A DNA stretch of 64,000 nucleotides, taken from positions 141,745,142 through 141,809,141 of the forward strand of contig NC_053489.1 in assembly GCF_905171775.1 (NCBI RefSeq), in the 5' to 3' direction. Each line of letters begins with the position of its first letter. The first letter of the stretch is position 1. Below, piece after piece: positions 34,031-46,012 of this stretch. The notes beneath the pieces are model-generated. The model saw only the letters and a program-made list of their open reading frames with translations, did no database searches and had not been told where the DNA came from. The position numbers and the translations under genes were made by a program. This DNA is from Rana temporaria (lineage: Eukaryota > Chordata > Amphibia > Anura > Ranidae).

Positions 34031-34485
34031 AGGGTCACTAAAGGAAGCATTTTTTTTTTTGCTGAAATGACTGTTTACAGGGTATAGAGACATAAAAGTT
34101 AACCGATTCCTTTTAAAAATGATTAAAAATAGATTAAATTCAATCATATACTGTGCCTACAGTTTCACTTTCGTTTTTAAACTGGTTTCATGTTTCTGTG
34201 AAGTAAAGAGACCCACAGAACAAAAACAAACAAATCTAGGGCAGTGTTTTATTTTTAAAATGAATCTGATTGGTTCTGAGGAGTTTTAGACACACAGCTT
34301 GGACCACAGTGAAAAGCTGCCAAGAGATTTTTCATAAGGAGCCAGACAACCAGGAAGTGTGGAGATCAGAGCAGAATTACAGCAACTTCAAAGAAAAAAA
34401 AATTAACAATGAGGACATGAAACCAGTACTGCAGTAAAGTAAAGGAAGCTATTTAGCTTAAAAAAAAATGTCCTTTAGTGATCCT
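34031..34485. mobile_element. TTAA-flanked MITE (AGGGTCACTAAAGG ends)
   Basis: TTAA at 34027-34030 and 34486-34489. Ends AGGGTCACTAAAGGAAG and, inverted, AGGATCACTAAAGGACA. 455 bp, non-coding. Confidence 0.85.
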
Positions 34486-34535
34486 TTAACTATATTAATT
34501 ACAGAAACATATTATAGGTAAATATTAATTTTTTG

Positions 34536-34747
34536 TGTAGCGCTCACCCCCGAAGGAGCCGCTGGTTAGAATAGGGATGGCGTGTTACCTCTTGTGAGCA
34601 TCTAGGGGTAATAATGATGATGATGAGAGCAATGACGGAATGTCCAAGCAGCAGGTGTCTTTTTCTTGTAGCTTTTATTACTGCCCAACATGGCAAACAG
34701 CAAACTTCAGGTAGATAGTAAAAGATGGGTGAGAAGGAGAATTGCAG
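34536..34747 (-). mobile_element. LTR fragment, 3' end, minus strand
   Basis: Inverse match to the last part of the LTR at 60928-62007: tgtagcgctcacccccgaag (34536 on), ggaatgtccaagcagcaggt, tgtctttttcttg. It stops at gcagattca, where a CCTCCCTGG element is joined. Confidence 0.7.
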
Positions 34748-35597
34748 ATTCAGGCTCGGGGTTAGATTTTTGTGCTAGGATCGGTAACCCCGAGTCAGAC
34801 TCGGGCTTGCCTCGCTGGATCCACAGACAGTGTTTACTTACCTTGTCCCTGGATCCAGCGATGCCACCGCGCTGTGTGAGCGAGCGGGACCTCGCTCGAT
34901 TCACACAGCGTCCTCCTGTGCCACCGATCTCCGTTCCCTGCGACGTTACGACGCACGGGAGCGGAGAACGGCGCCAAATTCAAAAACGGAAACAAACACA
35001 TTACATACAGTACTGTAATCTATAAGATTACAGTATACTGTATGTAAAAATTACACACCCCCCTTGTCCCTAGTGGTCTGCCCAGTGTCCTACATGTACT
35101 TTTATAAAATAAAAACTGTTCTTTCTGCCTGCAGAAGATTGTAGATTGTCCATAGCAACCAAAAGTGTATTTTTATGTCAAAAATGGTTTTAGAGCAGCT
35201 AGAAAACAGTGATAATTAATTATAATCACTTGCAGAATTGTGCGATAGCGATTTGTGGGGAAATTCGTCATAAAAAAATAAAAGTAATGACAGCGACAAT
35301 TCTGCAACTGAGCAAATTTCAGTGATTTTGAGTTGATTACATTATTGAATAATTTTTATTATAGTTATATTATTATTTGTTATAATTATTTATAATTATT
35401 TATTATATTATAATTTATAATTTTGTTTTTAAAAAAAAATCATACCCGGGATGCCTACAAGACTCTTGTTTGGTCAGATTTAAGTGAGTTATTCCTAAGA
35501 ATTACAGGCCTACAGTACAAATCACCAAATTTCCTTGCAAATAATGGTACCGCTTTCAGCACCTTTTTTCTGAAAGAATCATACCGCCAGGGAGGTA
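34748..35597. mobile_element. CCTCCCTGGCGG element, inverted copy
   Basis: Inverse of the family at 41168-41960: the left part has ggctcggggttagattt and the right end has gaatcataccgccagggagg. The terminal TTAA is degenerate (gtaaat on the right). A 40-bp AT stretch of tataattatttataattatt words is at about 35345-35420, also present in the 41168 copy. Confidence 0.75.
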
Positions 35598-36778
35598 AAT
35601 CACCATTGGGTTTTTTATTTTTTGCGCTATAAGAGAAAAAAGACTGAAAATTCTGTAAAAAAAAAAAAAAAATTTCTTTGTTTCTGTTATAAAATTTAGC
35701 AAATTTGTATTTTTTCTTCATTCTTTTGCATAATGTGAAAGATAGTTACGCAGAGTAAATAGATACCCAACATGTCACCCTTCAAAATTGCACATGCTCG
35801 TGGAATGGAGCCAAACTTCGCTACTTAAAAATCCCCATAGGCAAAGTTTTAAATATTTTTACTGGTTATATGTTTCTAGTTACAGAAGAAGTCTAGGGCC
35901 AAAATTATTGCTCTCGCTCTAACGTTTGCATCGATACCTCACATGTGTGGCTTGAACACCGTTTTCATATGTGGGCGGGACTTACGTGTGTGTTCGCTTC
36001 TGCATGCGAGCACACGAGGACAGGGGCGATTTAAAAAATATATATATTTTATTGTTCACTTTACTTTACTTTATTTTAGTTTGACACGTTTTTCCGCAAA
36101 AAAAAATAATAATTTTGATCACTTTTATTCCTATTACAGGGAATGTAAACATCCCTTGTATTAGGAATATGGCATGACAGGTCCTCTTTACAGTGAGATA
36201 TGGGGTCAATAAGACCCCATATCTCACTTCTAGGCTGGGAAGCAGAGTATTGCGGGGTATTGCAGAGTATTGCGGGGTATTGCAGAGTATTGCGGGGTAT
36301 AGCAGAGTATTGCGGGGTATAGCAGAGTATTGCGGGGTATTGCGGGGCATTGCAGGGTATTGCGGGGCATTGCAGGGTATTGTGGGGTATTGCAGAGTAT
36401 TGTGGGGTATTGCAGAGTATTGCACCGTATGGGTATGGAGCAGAGTATTGTTAGTATGGGGCAGGGATGGCTGAGCTGGGATGGCTGGATCTGTGACTGC
36501 ATTTGTCACAGATCCAGCCCACAGCACTCGTGCTGCATCCGCTCTCTTCCCTCTCCTCTCACACTGTACCGTTCGGTACAGAGAGGGGAGGGAGGAACCA
36601 GCGTCATCACATGACGCCGGTTTGGTTTTTTTTACAAGTGATCGCTCCGTCGATTCCCGTGTGCATGCCCCAGGGGGCGCGCGGGAGTGCGATTCTAGGA
36701 GGACGTCCATGGACATCCTCCCAGGGTTAAAGAACCGCCTTGTAGACGTCTTTCGTCTATAAGGCGGTGATTAAGTGG
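35598..36778. mobile_element. CCACTT/TTAA-family element, inverted, with minisatellite
   Basis: Right end (inverted) CCACTTAATCACCGCC, next to TTAA (36779-36782). The left side joins directly to the preceding element without a clear TTAA. The interior is the inverse of 49280-51531. The 10/20-bp minisatellite (36235-36430) is at the same internal position. Confidence 0.78.
36235..36430. repeat. 10/20-bp minisatellite (tattgcgggg / tattgcagag)
   Basis: About twenty 10-bp units alternating tattgcgggg and tattgcagag with variants. Because the period is 10, three frames on both strands remain open. Confidence 0.95.
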
Positions 36779-37069
36779 TTAATGCCTGAATCTCCCTCAG
36801 GTAGTTTTCCTCAACTGGTCACCGACTGACAGGTTGCCAACAGACAAACTCTCAGGGCCTGATTCCCAAAAGAGATACGCAGACTTAACTGCTGTTCAGT
36901 CTGTGCCTAACTTTGGAAACGATCCTCAAAAGGCTTTTTCCAAAGTTAGGCAGAAAATCTGACATGTGTAAGACACTTACACGGTCAAATCTTAGGATGC
37001 AGTACCGCATCCGCCGCTGGGGGCATTTCTCATTGAAATGCAGCTTTGAGTATGCAAATGAGGACTTAA

Positions 37070-37587
37070 AGCGGGGGTTCACCCTTAGAGGGCACTTTTC
37101 CCCCTTAGATTCCTGCTCGTTATTACTAGGGGAATCGGCTATTTATTTTAAAATATGTGCAGTACTTACCCGTTTACGAGACGCATCCTCTCCGTCGCTT
37201 CCGGGTATGGGCTTCGGGAATGGGCGTTCCTTCTTGATTGACAGGTTTCCGAGAGGCTTCCGACGGTCGCATCCATCGCGTCACGATTTTCCGAAAGAAG
37301 CCGAACGTCGGTGCGCAGGCGCAGTATAGAGCCGCACCGACGTTCGGCTTCTTTCGGCTACGAGTGACGCGATGGATGCGACCGTCGGAAGCCTCTCGGA
37401 AGAATGTCAATCAAGAAGGAACGCCCGCTCCCGAAGACCCATACCCGGAAGCGACGGAAGAAGATGCAGCTCGAAAACGGGTAAGTACTGCACATATTTT
37501 AATATAAATAGCCGATTCCCCTAGACCGAACGAGCAGGAAGCTAAGGGGAGATTTTTTTTTTTTTTTTAAATGGGTGAACTCCCGCT
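37070..37587. mobile_element. TTAA-flanked foldback MITE (AGCGGGGGTTCACCC ends)
   Basis: TTAA at 37066-37069 and 37588-37591. Ends AGCGGGGGTTCACCC and GGGTGAACTCCCGCT. Nearly full-length arms pair (gaggcttccgacggtcgcat / atgcgaccgtcggaagcctc), with the centre near 37318 at gcgcaggcgc. Same family as 5384-5896, but with a different interior. Confidence 0.9.
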
Positions 37588-37717
37588 TTAAGCAGATCCA
37601 CAAAGCATTTCATCATTGTGATTTCTGCGTAAGTTCCGAATTTGCCTGCGCAAAACTAGGGCTGGTTTTACAATGTGGAAAGTTAGTCACACCTTGTAAA
37701 GGCCCATTCAAGCGACG

Positions 37718-39814
37718 GCATTTGGTATGCATTCCCGAGGGAGAACTCCACGGCAATTTTTAAATTCAAAACCGGCATGGGTTCCCCCCCCAGGAGCATA
37801 CCAGGCCCTTAGGTCTGGTATGGGTTGTAAGGAGACCCCCCCACGCCGAAAATTCGACGTAGGGGTTCCCCCTACAATCCATACCAGACCCGTATCCAAA
37901 GCACGCTACCCGGCCGGTCAGGAAGGGAGTGGGGACGAGCGAGCGCCCCCCCCCCCTCCTGAGCCGTGCCAGGCCGCATGCCCTCAACATGGGGGGGGTT
38001 GGGTGCTCTGGGGCAGGGGGGCGCACTGCGGGCCCCCCCACCCCAGAGCACCCTGTCCCCATGTTGATGAGGACAGGACCTCTTCCCGACAACCCTTGCC
38101 GTTGGTTGTCGGGGTCTGCGGGCGGGGGCTTATCGGAATCTGGGAGTCCCCTCAAATAAGGGGGCCCCCAGATACCGGCCCCCCACCCTAAGTGAATGGA
38201 TATGGGGTACATCGTACCCCTACCCATTCCCCTGTAGGCAAAAAGTAAAAGTTATTAAACACACAACACAAGGGTTTTTAAAATAATTTATTATTCTGCT
38301 CCGGAGGCCCCCCCTGTCTTCTTTATTAGCTCTAATACCAGGGGGGGCTTCTTCTTCCGCTCTCCGGGGGTCTTCTTCCACTCTCCGGGGGGGTTTCTTC
38401 TTCCGCTCTCCGGGGGGGGCTTCTCCGCTCTCCGGGGGTCTTCTTCCGCTCTCCGGGGGGGGTTTCTTCTTCCGCTCTCCGGGGGGGGGCTTCTCCGCTC
38501 TCCGGGGGTCTTCTTCTATCTTCGCCGCTCTCCGCTGTTGACTCGGCGAACCCCGGTTCTTCTGCAGCTGTCCGGTGCCTTCTTCTTCAGCGCTGGCTGC
38601 CTGCTATCTTTGTGTGTTAGCTCAATTACTAGCAGGCAGCCATCGCGGTCTTCTGTGACGTCAGGTTCTTCTTCTCCCTTCTTCCGATGTTGACTCGTCG
38701 CCTCTTGTCACTGTAATGATGGAAGCGCGCCTTGCATCCCATTTATATAGGCATCACCGTCCCATCATGCTCCGGCAGGTACCCACGTGGTGGGTGCCTA
38801 CCCACGTGCACCCACCACGTGGGTACCTACCGGAACATGATGGGACGGTGATGCCTATATAAATGGGATGCAAGGCGTGCTTCCATCATTACAGTGACAA
38901 GAGGCGACGAGTCAACATCGGAAGAAGGGAGAAGAAGAACCTGACGTCACAGAAGACCGCGATGGCTGCCTGCTAGTAATTGAGCTAACACACAAAGATA
39001 GCAGGCAGCCAGCGCTGAAGAAGAAGGCACCGGACAGCTGCAGAAGAACCGGGGTTCGCCGAGTCAACAGCGGAGAGCGGCGAAGATAGAAGAAGACCCC
39101 CGGAGAGCGGAGAAGCCCCCCCCGGAGAGCGGAAGAAGAAACCCCCCCCGGAGAGTGGAAGAAGACCCCCGGAGAGCGGAAGAAGAAGCCCCCCTGGTAT
39201 TAGAGCTAATAAAGAAGACAGGGGGGGCCTCCGGAGCAGAATAATACATTATTTTAAAAACCCTTGTGTTGTGTGTTTAATAACTTTTACTTTTTGCCTC
39301 CAGGTGAATGGGTAGGGGTACGATGTACCCCATATCCATTCACTTAGGGTGGGGGGCCGGTATCTGGGGGCCCCCTTATTTGAGGGGACTCCCAGATTCC
39401 GATAAGCCCCCGCCCGCAGACCCCGACAACCAACGGCAAGGGTTGTCGGGAAGAGGTCCTGTCCTCATCAACATGGGGACAGGGTGCTCTGGGTTCGGGG
39501 GGCCCGCAGTGCGCCCCCCTGCCCCAGAGCACCCAACCCCCCCATGTTGAGGCATGCGGCCTGGCACGGCTCAGGAGGGGGGGGGGGCGCTCACTCGTCC
39601 CCACTCCCATTCCTGACCGGCCGGGTAGCGTGCTTTGGATACGGGTCTGGTATGGATTGTAGGGGGACCCCCTACGTTGATTTTTCGGCGTGGGGGGGTC
39701 TCCTTACAACCCATACCAGACCTAAGGGCCTGGTATGCTCCTGGGGGGGGGAACCCATGCCGGTTTTTTCTTTGAAAATTGGCATGGAGTTCTCCCTCTC
39801 AGGAATGCATGCTG
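37718..39814. mobile_element. Giant foldback element, about 1-kb inverted arms
   Basis: Arms 37718-38797 and 38808-39814 are near-perfect inverted copies around a 10-base spacer (38798-38807), e.g. acccacgtggtgggtgc / gcacccaccacgtgggt at the centre. Paired blocks run out to gcatttggtatgcattcc / ggaatgcatgctg. agcgacg occurs at both edges (37711-37717 and 39815-39821), a possible 7-bp target duplication. The left arm is about 70 bp longer, mostly from more copies of ttcttccgctctccggggg (38345-38515). Apparent proteins on both strands are mirror artefacts. Superfamily unknown. Confidence 0.88.
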
Positions 39815-40769
39815 AGCGACGCTGTCATTTTTTTTTATAATTATTTGTTTTCCCGGCGCGTATATTTTTTTTCACCCGTCGCAACTTTAGTGTCCCGTCG
39901 CAATCCACAAAGCCGCCCGGCGTCAATTACGTTTGCGCGCTGCACGTCGGGAAAATTACGTCACACGCATGCGCAGTACGGCCGGCGCGGGAGCGCACCT
40001 CATTTAAATTTTAAACGCCCCCCGGAGAGGAGGACCGCCTTGCGACGGCGGCACTTAAGTTACACGGCCTGAAATTTCTAGGTAAGTGCTTTGTGGATCA
40101 GGCACTTAGGTAGAGATTTTAAGTCAGTGTAACTTAACTGCTGAAAGTTAAGTTAGGCAGGTTTTTTGGGAATCAGGCCCTCAATGTCCGGTCACCTTGA
40201 TCCCCGGTGGATTGTCTAGGCCCTGTTGGTTTGCCTGCCTCCGGGCTCTCCTCAGACTGACTCCGAACAGCACAACTCGCTTGGGATCTTCTTCAAAGTT
40301 TGGGGAACCCAGTAGATCATTGGGGTCCCGCCATAGCTTCAGTTGCTCCAGGCCAACACGGTCCCGGAACCAAGGACACCTCGTAGCACGTGCCCCCCGG
40401 CCTGGTAGGCCATATCGCCGGGGCCCTTGATGTGCGCACACCCTGGAGGTGGGTGCCGCACCCGAAACAGAAACCAGAACTTTCCACAAAACGGCGTCCG
40501 CTCCTGAAGTACCCCCCCCTAGCATGCCCCGCGAGGGAAAACCCCTCCTGATTGGCTGCTGGCAAGAGGCGCTTCGGACTGAACTCCACTGCTGCCATCT
40601 GTCGCCCCGAGGTGGAAAGGCACCTTTGGAACACAGAATGAACTGACAGTATAACCCAGCTAAAGCAGAGGCCCAATTTACATGAATTAGCTGGATGAGA
40701 GCCAAGTAACTCTCTCATCCCCCTCTAAATTTAAGATAGCACCTGGACTGAAAGTACACAGGCGCTACA

Positions 40770-41163
40770 TTTGTATTTGGATATGGATATTTTGATGGTT
40801 AGACAAAATTTAATGAGGCTGTTTCAGTAACCCATGCTCAGTAATAATTTGTTCTGTAATTCAATATATACCATTGAGGAAATATGTTACAGCCAAAAGC
40901 AATTGTACTGAAGATGTACTGTAGATTTTGAAACAAAAGCAAAAACAATTATAGATAAAATGTAAATCAAAGGCATACAGGAATATATATTTTAACTGGA
41001 TCCAACAAAATTGCAAAATGACCTTTTTGATTAGAACTAATGCATAATAAATGTAGAACTGAAAGTAGGGTTGGTGCAGAAACCGCGTTATGAAACACAG
41101 TAAGCCGCATTATAAAATGAGAGCTATATTGTGCAAACATCGGCATATATAGACAAATTACAT
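40770..41163. other. Unassigned AT-rich spacer
   Basis: No frame, repeat end or RNA gene recognised. Confidence 0.3.
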
Positions 41164-41167
41164 TTAA

Positions 41168-41960
41168 CCTCCCTGGCGGTATGATTCTTTCAGATTTTAG
41201 GTGCTGAATGTGGTACCATTATTTTGCATGGAAATTTGGCGTTTCATATTGTAATTCTTAGGAATAACTCACTTAAATCTGTCCAAACAAGAGTCTAGTA
41301 GACATCCCGGGTATGATAAAGTTTGAAACACAAAATCATAAATTATAATATAATAAATAACTATAAATAATTATAACAAATAATAATATAATAATAATAA
41401 AAATTATTACTTTCAGTGTATGATGACGAATTTCCCCACAAATCACTATCGCTCAATTCTGCAAGTGATTCTAATTTATTATCGCTGTTTTTTAGCTGGT
41501 CTAAAACCACTTTTGACATAAAGGGACACTTTTTAGTTGCTATGAACAATCTACAGTTTCCAGGCAGAAAGAACAGTCTTTATTATATAAAAGTGCATGC
41601 AGGTCACTGGGCAGACCACTAGGGACAAAGGGTATGTGTATTTATTTTATACAGTACTGTAATCTGTAAGATTACAGTACTGTATGTGTTTTGTGTTTTT
41701 ATTTTTTTGAATTTATCACCGATCTCCGCCCCTGTGCGTCGTAACGTCGCAGGGACTGGAGCTCGGCGGCACACGGGCACTGTGTGAATAGAGCGAGGAG
41801 ACAGCTCGATCACACATCAGGGAGACATCGCAGGATCCAGGGGACAAGGTAAGTAATCTCCGCCTGGATACTGCGATGCAATCCTAAATCTGGCTCGGGG
41901 ATAACGCTTATGGTACTGGATTTCCACCCTGAGCCAGACTCAGGAATACAGCCAGAGTGG
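41168..41960. mobile_element. TTAA-flanked CCTCCCTGGCGG element, long copy
   Basis: TTAA at 41164-41167 and 41961-41964. Ends CCTCCCTGGCGGTATG and, inverted, CCACTCTGGCTGTATTCC. It has an internal AT block (ataattataacaaataataa, 41340-41410) and an inverted pair taatctgtaagatta near 41659. Confidence 0.83.
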
Positions 41961-42039
41961 TTAACTGTGTGACCTGGATCCTACCTCTCCTATGAGTTTC
42001 TATAGAAACAAAATCTCTTAGGGACATATTAGTACACAA

Positions 42040-42541
42040 TGTGGCATATTTACTAAAATTGGTGCACACATAATCTGGTGCAGATGTGCATAGTAACCAA
42101 TCAGCTTCTAATGCCCCGTACACACGATCAGAAATTCCAACAGCAAAAGTCCGATGTGAGCTTTTGAAATGAAATTCCGACCGTGTGTATGCACCATAGA
42201 ACTTTTGTTGTCGGAATTTCCGCCAACAAAAGATTGAGAGCTGGTTCTCATCCGATTGTCTGTAGCAATTCCTCCACGCAAAATTCCGACGCATGAACGG
42301 AAACAATTTGGCGCATTCTCGGAAGCATTGAACTTAATTTTCTTGGCTCGTTGTAGTGTTGTATGTCACCGCGTTCTTGACGGACGCAAGTTCAGGGAAA
42401 TTTTGTGTGACCGTGTGTATGCAAGCCAAGCTTGAGCGGAATTCTGTCGAAAAACCATCCAAAGTTTTTCCGACGGAGAATCTGATCTTGTGTACGTGGC
42501 ATAACTTGTTCAATTCAGCTTTGACAATAAAACTTGGAGGC
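42040..42541. mobile_element. atttactaaaattgg-type repeat, interrupted
   Basis: Same repeat as 33419-33901: gtggcatatttactaaaatt on the left, cttgttcaattcagctttga and caataaaacttggaggc on the right. A MITE (42112-42501) sits at its ttcTAActt site. Confidence 0.65.
42112..42501. mobile_element. TGCCGCGTACACACGA-family MITE, copy 3
   Basis: Ends TGCCCCGTACACACGATC and, inverted, TGCCACGTACACAAGATC. Perfect TAA at 42109-42111 and 42502-42504. Confidence 0.87.
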
Positions 42542-42591
42542 TAACTGGTTACAGTGCACAGCTGCACCTAATTCTGTGTGGACCAGTTTTA

Positions 42592-42952
42592 TGCTACGTA
42601 CACACGATCCGAAAATCGGACGACAGATCGTTTGACTTTTTCCGTTTACAAGTAGAAATTGAATAGGTTGCTAAAGTCACGAAAATTCTCGTACGACAGA
42701 AAAAAAAATCGGAAGTGATGTCATTGTTGTAATGTATTTGTGTTGTATTTTCGAACGCCAACTGTACTGACCAAACGAAAATCGTACGATCTGGTATCAT
42801 ACGAGGAAAATTTTCGTGCATGTCCAATAAAATAATATCGGATGAACTGTCATGATCGGCTCACAGAAGCCCTGTACTAACGATCCGATTATCGGACGAT
42901 TCTTCCTCGGACGATATTTTTCGTACAATATTCGGATCGTGTGCACGTGGCA
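42592..42952. mobile_element. TGCCGCGTACACACGA-family MITE, copy 4
   Basis: Ends TGCTACGTACACACGATCC and, inverted, TGCCACGTGCACACGATCC. Perfect TTA at 42589-42591 and 42953-42955. The interior has tcggacgat hairpin words. Confidence 0.87.
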
Positions 42953-42955
42953 TTA

Positions 42956-43430
42956 GTACATCTACTCCAGTGGGTTGCACCATGAACACAAAATAAATGA
43001 AAAGGATATAACAAACACAATTTTAGGTGTAATAACGGTGAATAATCCATGTTTAGAAAAATGATTTACTATAATAACTAAATGTCACATGTAGTACAGT
43101 TTATGTAGGAAAGGAGACTTCAAACTAAAAATGGATTGAACATCTGATGTAAACTTCTCAAGTATAACCGTAGAAACCTGAAATCCAAAAGGATAGCTTT
43201 GGAATGCATAAGTAATGTCCTCTCTAGCAGTGTTGTTGAGTGACATTTTGCACAAGCACATTATTATTTATTATATTTATGCTCCATATGATACTGTACA
43301 TCAGCGTTTTTGATGGTTGTCTTGTTCCTGTAGAACTGAAGGTTGGTTATAATTAAATGAATGTATTAATATATTATACAGTATCTTCTACACATGATGT
43401 GTTTAGGCCACCAACTTTCCTATTTTTGTT
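42956..43430. other. Unassigned DNA
   Basis: AT-rich, with no recognised feature. Confidence 0.3.
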
Positions 43431-43434
43431 ATAT

Positions 43435-43745
43435 TTTATTTGTATTACAGGTACTTATATAGAGCTGTCAATTTACAGCGCTTTACATATGTATTGTACA
43501 TTCACTTCAGTCCTTGCCCTCATCATGCAGCTTACAATCTAAGGTCCCTAACTAACTTTCATGCATACTAGGGCCAGATTAGACAGGATTAACCTGCCGG
43601 CATGCCTTTGGAGTGTGGGAAGAGACCCACTCAGGCACAGGGAGAGCATGCAAACTCCACGCAGGTAGTGCCATGGTTGGGGTTTAAATCAATGACCCTA
43701 GTGCTGCTAGGTGGAAGTGCTAACCACTTAGCCACTGTGCTTGAC
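43435..43745 (+). repeat. SINE-like dispersed repeat
   Basis: Contains cagcgctttacatatgtatt, cagcttacaatctaaggtcc, ggcacagggagagcatgcaa, actccacgcaggtag and a tail ending gctaaccacttagccactgt. The catgcaaactccac block resembles the conserved centre of vertebrate V-type SINEs, recalled from memory. No target duplication or pol III boxes were verified. Confidence 0.45.
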
Positions 43746-43982
43746 CTACAAAGATTTTATTTGTGGAATTTGATTCATTATACATGTGTATACATGTGTA
43801 GCAATCACCACAAACATGTTGAGAGGCTCTTACGAGGATAACAGAAATACATCCAGGATGATTCTGAGTGCTTTCTTTGGAGTTCGAAGTTCAACAGTTT
43901 CAACTGCAAGTTATAAGCCTTAACTTAAATCACGTTCAAACTTTGTACAATTACATTACAATTACATTACAATACACATTAA

Positions 43983-44984
43983 AAGAGAAGTGTAATGCCG
44001 CGTACACACGATCATTTATCAGTATGAAAAAAAAACTTTGTTTTTCAGCATGTCGAAAAAAAATTTTTTCCCCCACTTCATCATTAAAACAGCCTTGCCT
44101 ACACACCATCGTTTTTTAAAAAATTATCTAGCAAAGCGGGGTGACGTACAACACGTACAACGGCACTATAAAGGGGAAGTTCCATTCGCCTTTGGGCTGC
44201 TTTAGCTGATTCCTTGTTAGTAAAAGACGATTCGCACTTTTTTGTCTGTTACAGTGTGATTAATGTGCTTACCCCATTATGAACGGTAGTTTTACCAGAA
44301 CGAGCGCTCCCGTCTCATAACTTGCTTCTGAGCATGCGCAGGTTTTTTACGTCGTTTTAGCCCACACACGATCATTTTTTACAACCCGAAAAACGACATT
44401 GTTTAAACTACGTTAAAAAATGCAGCATGTTCGAAAAAAAAATGTTGTCGTTTTTCAGAACCTGAAAAATGATGTGAAGCCCACACATGATCATTTTAAA
44501 TGACATTTTTGAAAAACAACGTTTTTTTCATGCCGAAAAATGATCGTGTGTACGCGGCATTATATACTACAAAAAAAAAACATTCATACCTTTGTAGATG
44601 CAACATCAATCATATGCTGCAGCTGATCGCCGCTGATCAAAAACTACTGATCGCTCAGAACACTTCACTGAACAGAGAGCAGTGACTTTAAGTCACCGAC
44701 ACTCTGCTCTCACCCTCCAGCACTCACTGGAGGGCAGGGCTGTGAAGGGGGTGGAAGTGGTTGGCTCAGGTTCTCAGCAGTGCACTAGGAGGCTGAGCCA
44801 TCTGCCGGTCAGGCATTTGGGCAGATCCCAACATTATTTTCAGGGTTCCTGCAGAGCTTGGACTGGGTCTGTGATGTCACCTGACAGCAGACATTAGCCC
44901 GCTGTTGGCTGAATCTAGTTTGCAGGAGTGCAGTGCTAAGTGCAGGAGAAGCATGGCAAAAAGAGCTTTGGCTCTACTTCAACT
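43983..44984. mobile_element. TTAA-flanked element, interrupted
   Basis: TTAA at 43979-43982 and 44985-44988. Ends AAGAGAAGTGTAA and, inverted, AGTTGAAGTAGAGCC. A TGCCGCGTACAC MITE is nested near its left end. The right part has an inverted pair cagtgactttaagtcac near 44681. Confidence 0.6.
43996..44559. mobile_element. TGCCGCGTACACACGA-family MITE, copy 5
   Basis: Ends TGCCGCGTACACACGATC at both sides, inverted. Flanks TAA (43993-43995) and TTA (44560-44562), one mismatch. 564 bp, closely similar to copy 1. The two share the genomic block with gtacgtgttgtacgtcac-type words. Confidence 0.85.
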
Positions 44985-44999
44985 TTAAAGGAGGTACCC

Positions 45000-46008
45000 T
45001 TTCCCTTTTTTAATATTCTGTTCATTAACCAGTATTATGTAAGATTACTTTTTTGCCCAAAAATGCCTTTTCAGAGCTTGCTCATTCCATGAAAATATCT
45101 GCCCTTTGAGATTATATGATATTCATTTTCAGATGTTCCCCCTACTTCTCATTTCTTTTGTTCAGTGATACAGCTAACATAAATAATTTTGGGGCAGAAG
45201 AAGTAGCCTAGCATTTGCATCAGGGAAAAGGTGGCTTTGCTACTTAAGATGAGAGTATTAGAATGAAGACTGATGTAGAGAAAAATTGGAGGAGGGATGA
45301 TATTGCATGCCTAACTCAACTGAAAGTCAGGCTGTTCCTTTGGAAGGAGGAAAAATCTAAAACCAGCTATTCCTGTCCAATAAAATATATAAACATATTT
45401 AAAAAGTTTATATTTCACATCAAACTGATTGATGAATAATAGATTTCAAAAGGCAATGGTCCTTTTCAAAGAACATCTGGCCCATAGCCAAAACTGTCAA
45501 TAATATGTTTTTATAACACATTCCACAAATTGCAAAAGCCGGCTAGAATGATAAATGAGTCTAGCTAAGAACATTAGATTTATTAAAAAAAAAAAAAATC
45601 TCTAAAAAATGACTGTTTTATGTTGGACTGCAATCAAAATACAGTACATTTATACTTAGAACATTTCCAGATTATAAAATAATACATTTTCCTGGAGCAT
45701 TAATAATTCACAATGCCACTTTAAGAACAAAAATCACAAAGTATTTTTTAAGGAATGTGAGAAAAAAATGCTCTCTTTCTCACTCATACCTGTGTTCTGT
45801 TCAGTGTGCATTTGACAAGCGATAGCGAAATTAATGTGTCGAATCGGAACCCTATTGAAGTCAATGGAAGTTGAATGTTAAACAGTAATGGTCATTTATT
45901 AGCTTAGGCAAAACAAATGAAATGTGGGGTTGGGCGCTGCACTGGGGAACATGTACCAAAGCAAAACCAAAAATGTTAAAAAATTATATTTGGCAGGGAG
46001 CAGCAATT
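45000..46008. other. Unassigned, low-copy-looking DNA
   Basis: AT-rich; no repeat end, RNA gene or reliable frame found. Confidence 0.3.
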
Positions 46009-46012
46009 TTAA

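Larger units (their letters stand above)
36855..40180. mobile_element. Harbinger-like GGGCCTGATTCCC element, interrupted
   Basis: Ends GGGCCTGATTCCCAAAAG and, inverted, GGGCCTGATTCCCAAAAAA. Flanked by TCA at 36852-36854 and 40181-40183, a 3-bp TNN duplication. It carries a TTAA foldback (37070-37587) and the giant foldback (37718-39814). Own sequence is 36855-37065, 37592-37710 and 39822-40180. Confidence 0.83.
36783..40769 (-). mobile_element. LTR (solo or fragment), minus strand, split by a Harbinger-like element
   Basis: LTR pieces at 40769-40181 and 36854-36783. On the minus strand it starts TGTAGCGCCTGTGTAC at 40769 and follows the LTR at 60928-62007 through the gcagcagtggagttcagtcc, cagcagccaatcaggagggg and tccgggaccgtgttgg blocks. 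After the insertion (TCA at both sides) it continues with ggtgaccagttgaggaaaac and is cut at 36783 by the neighbouring TTAA element. The overlapping open frame (40181-40705) is an LTR artefact. Confidence 0.78.

Noticed and set aside
37727..39610. Gly/Pro-rich frames on both strands that resemble each other
   Set aside because: They are mirror images produced by the foldback arms.
40181..40718. 174- and 133-residue frames
   Set aside because: They lie within an LTR shared with 54070 and 60928. Frames are not conserved among the copies.
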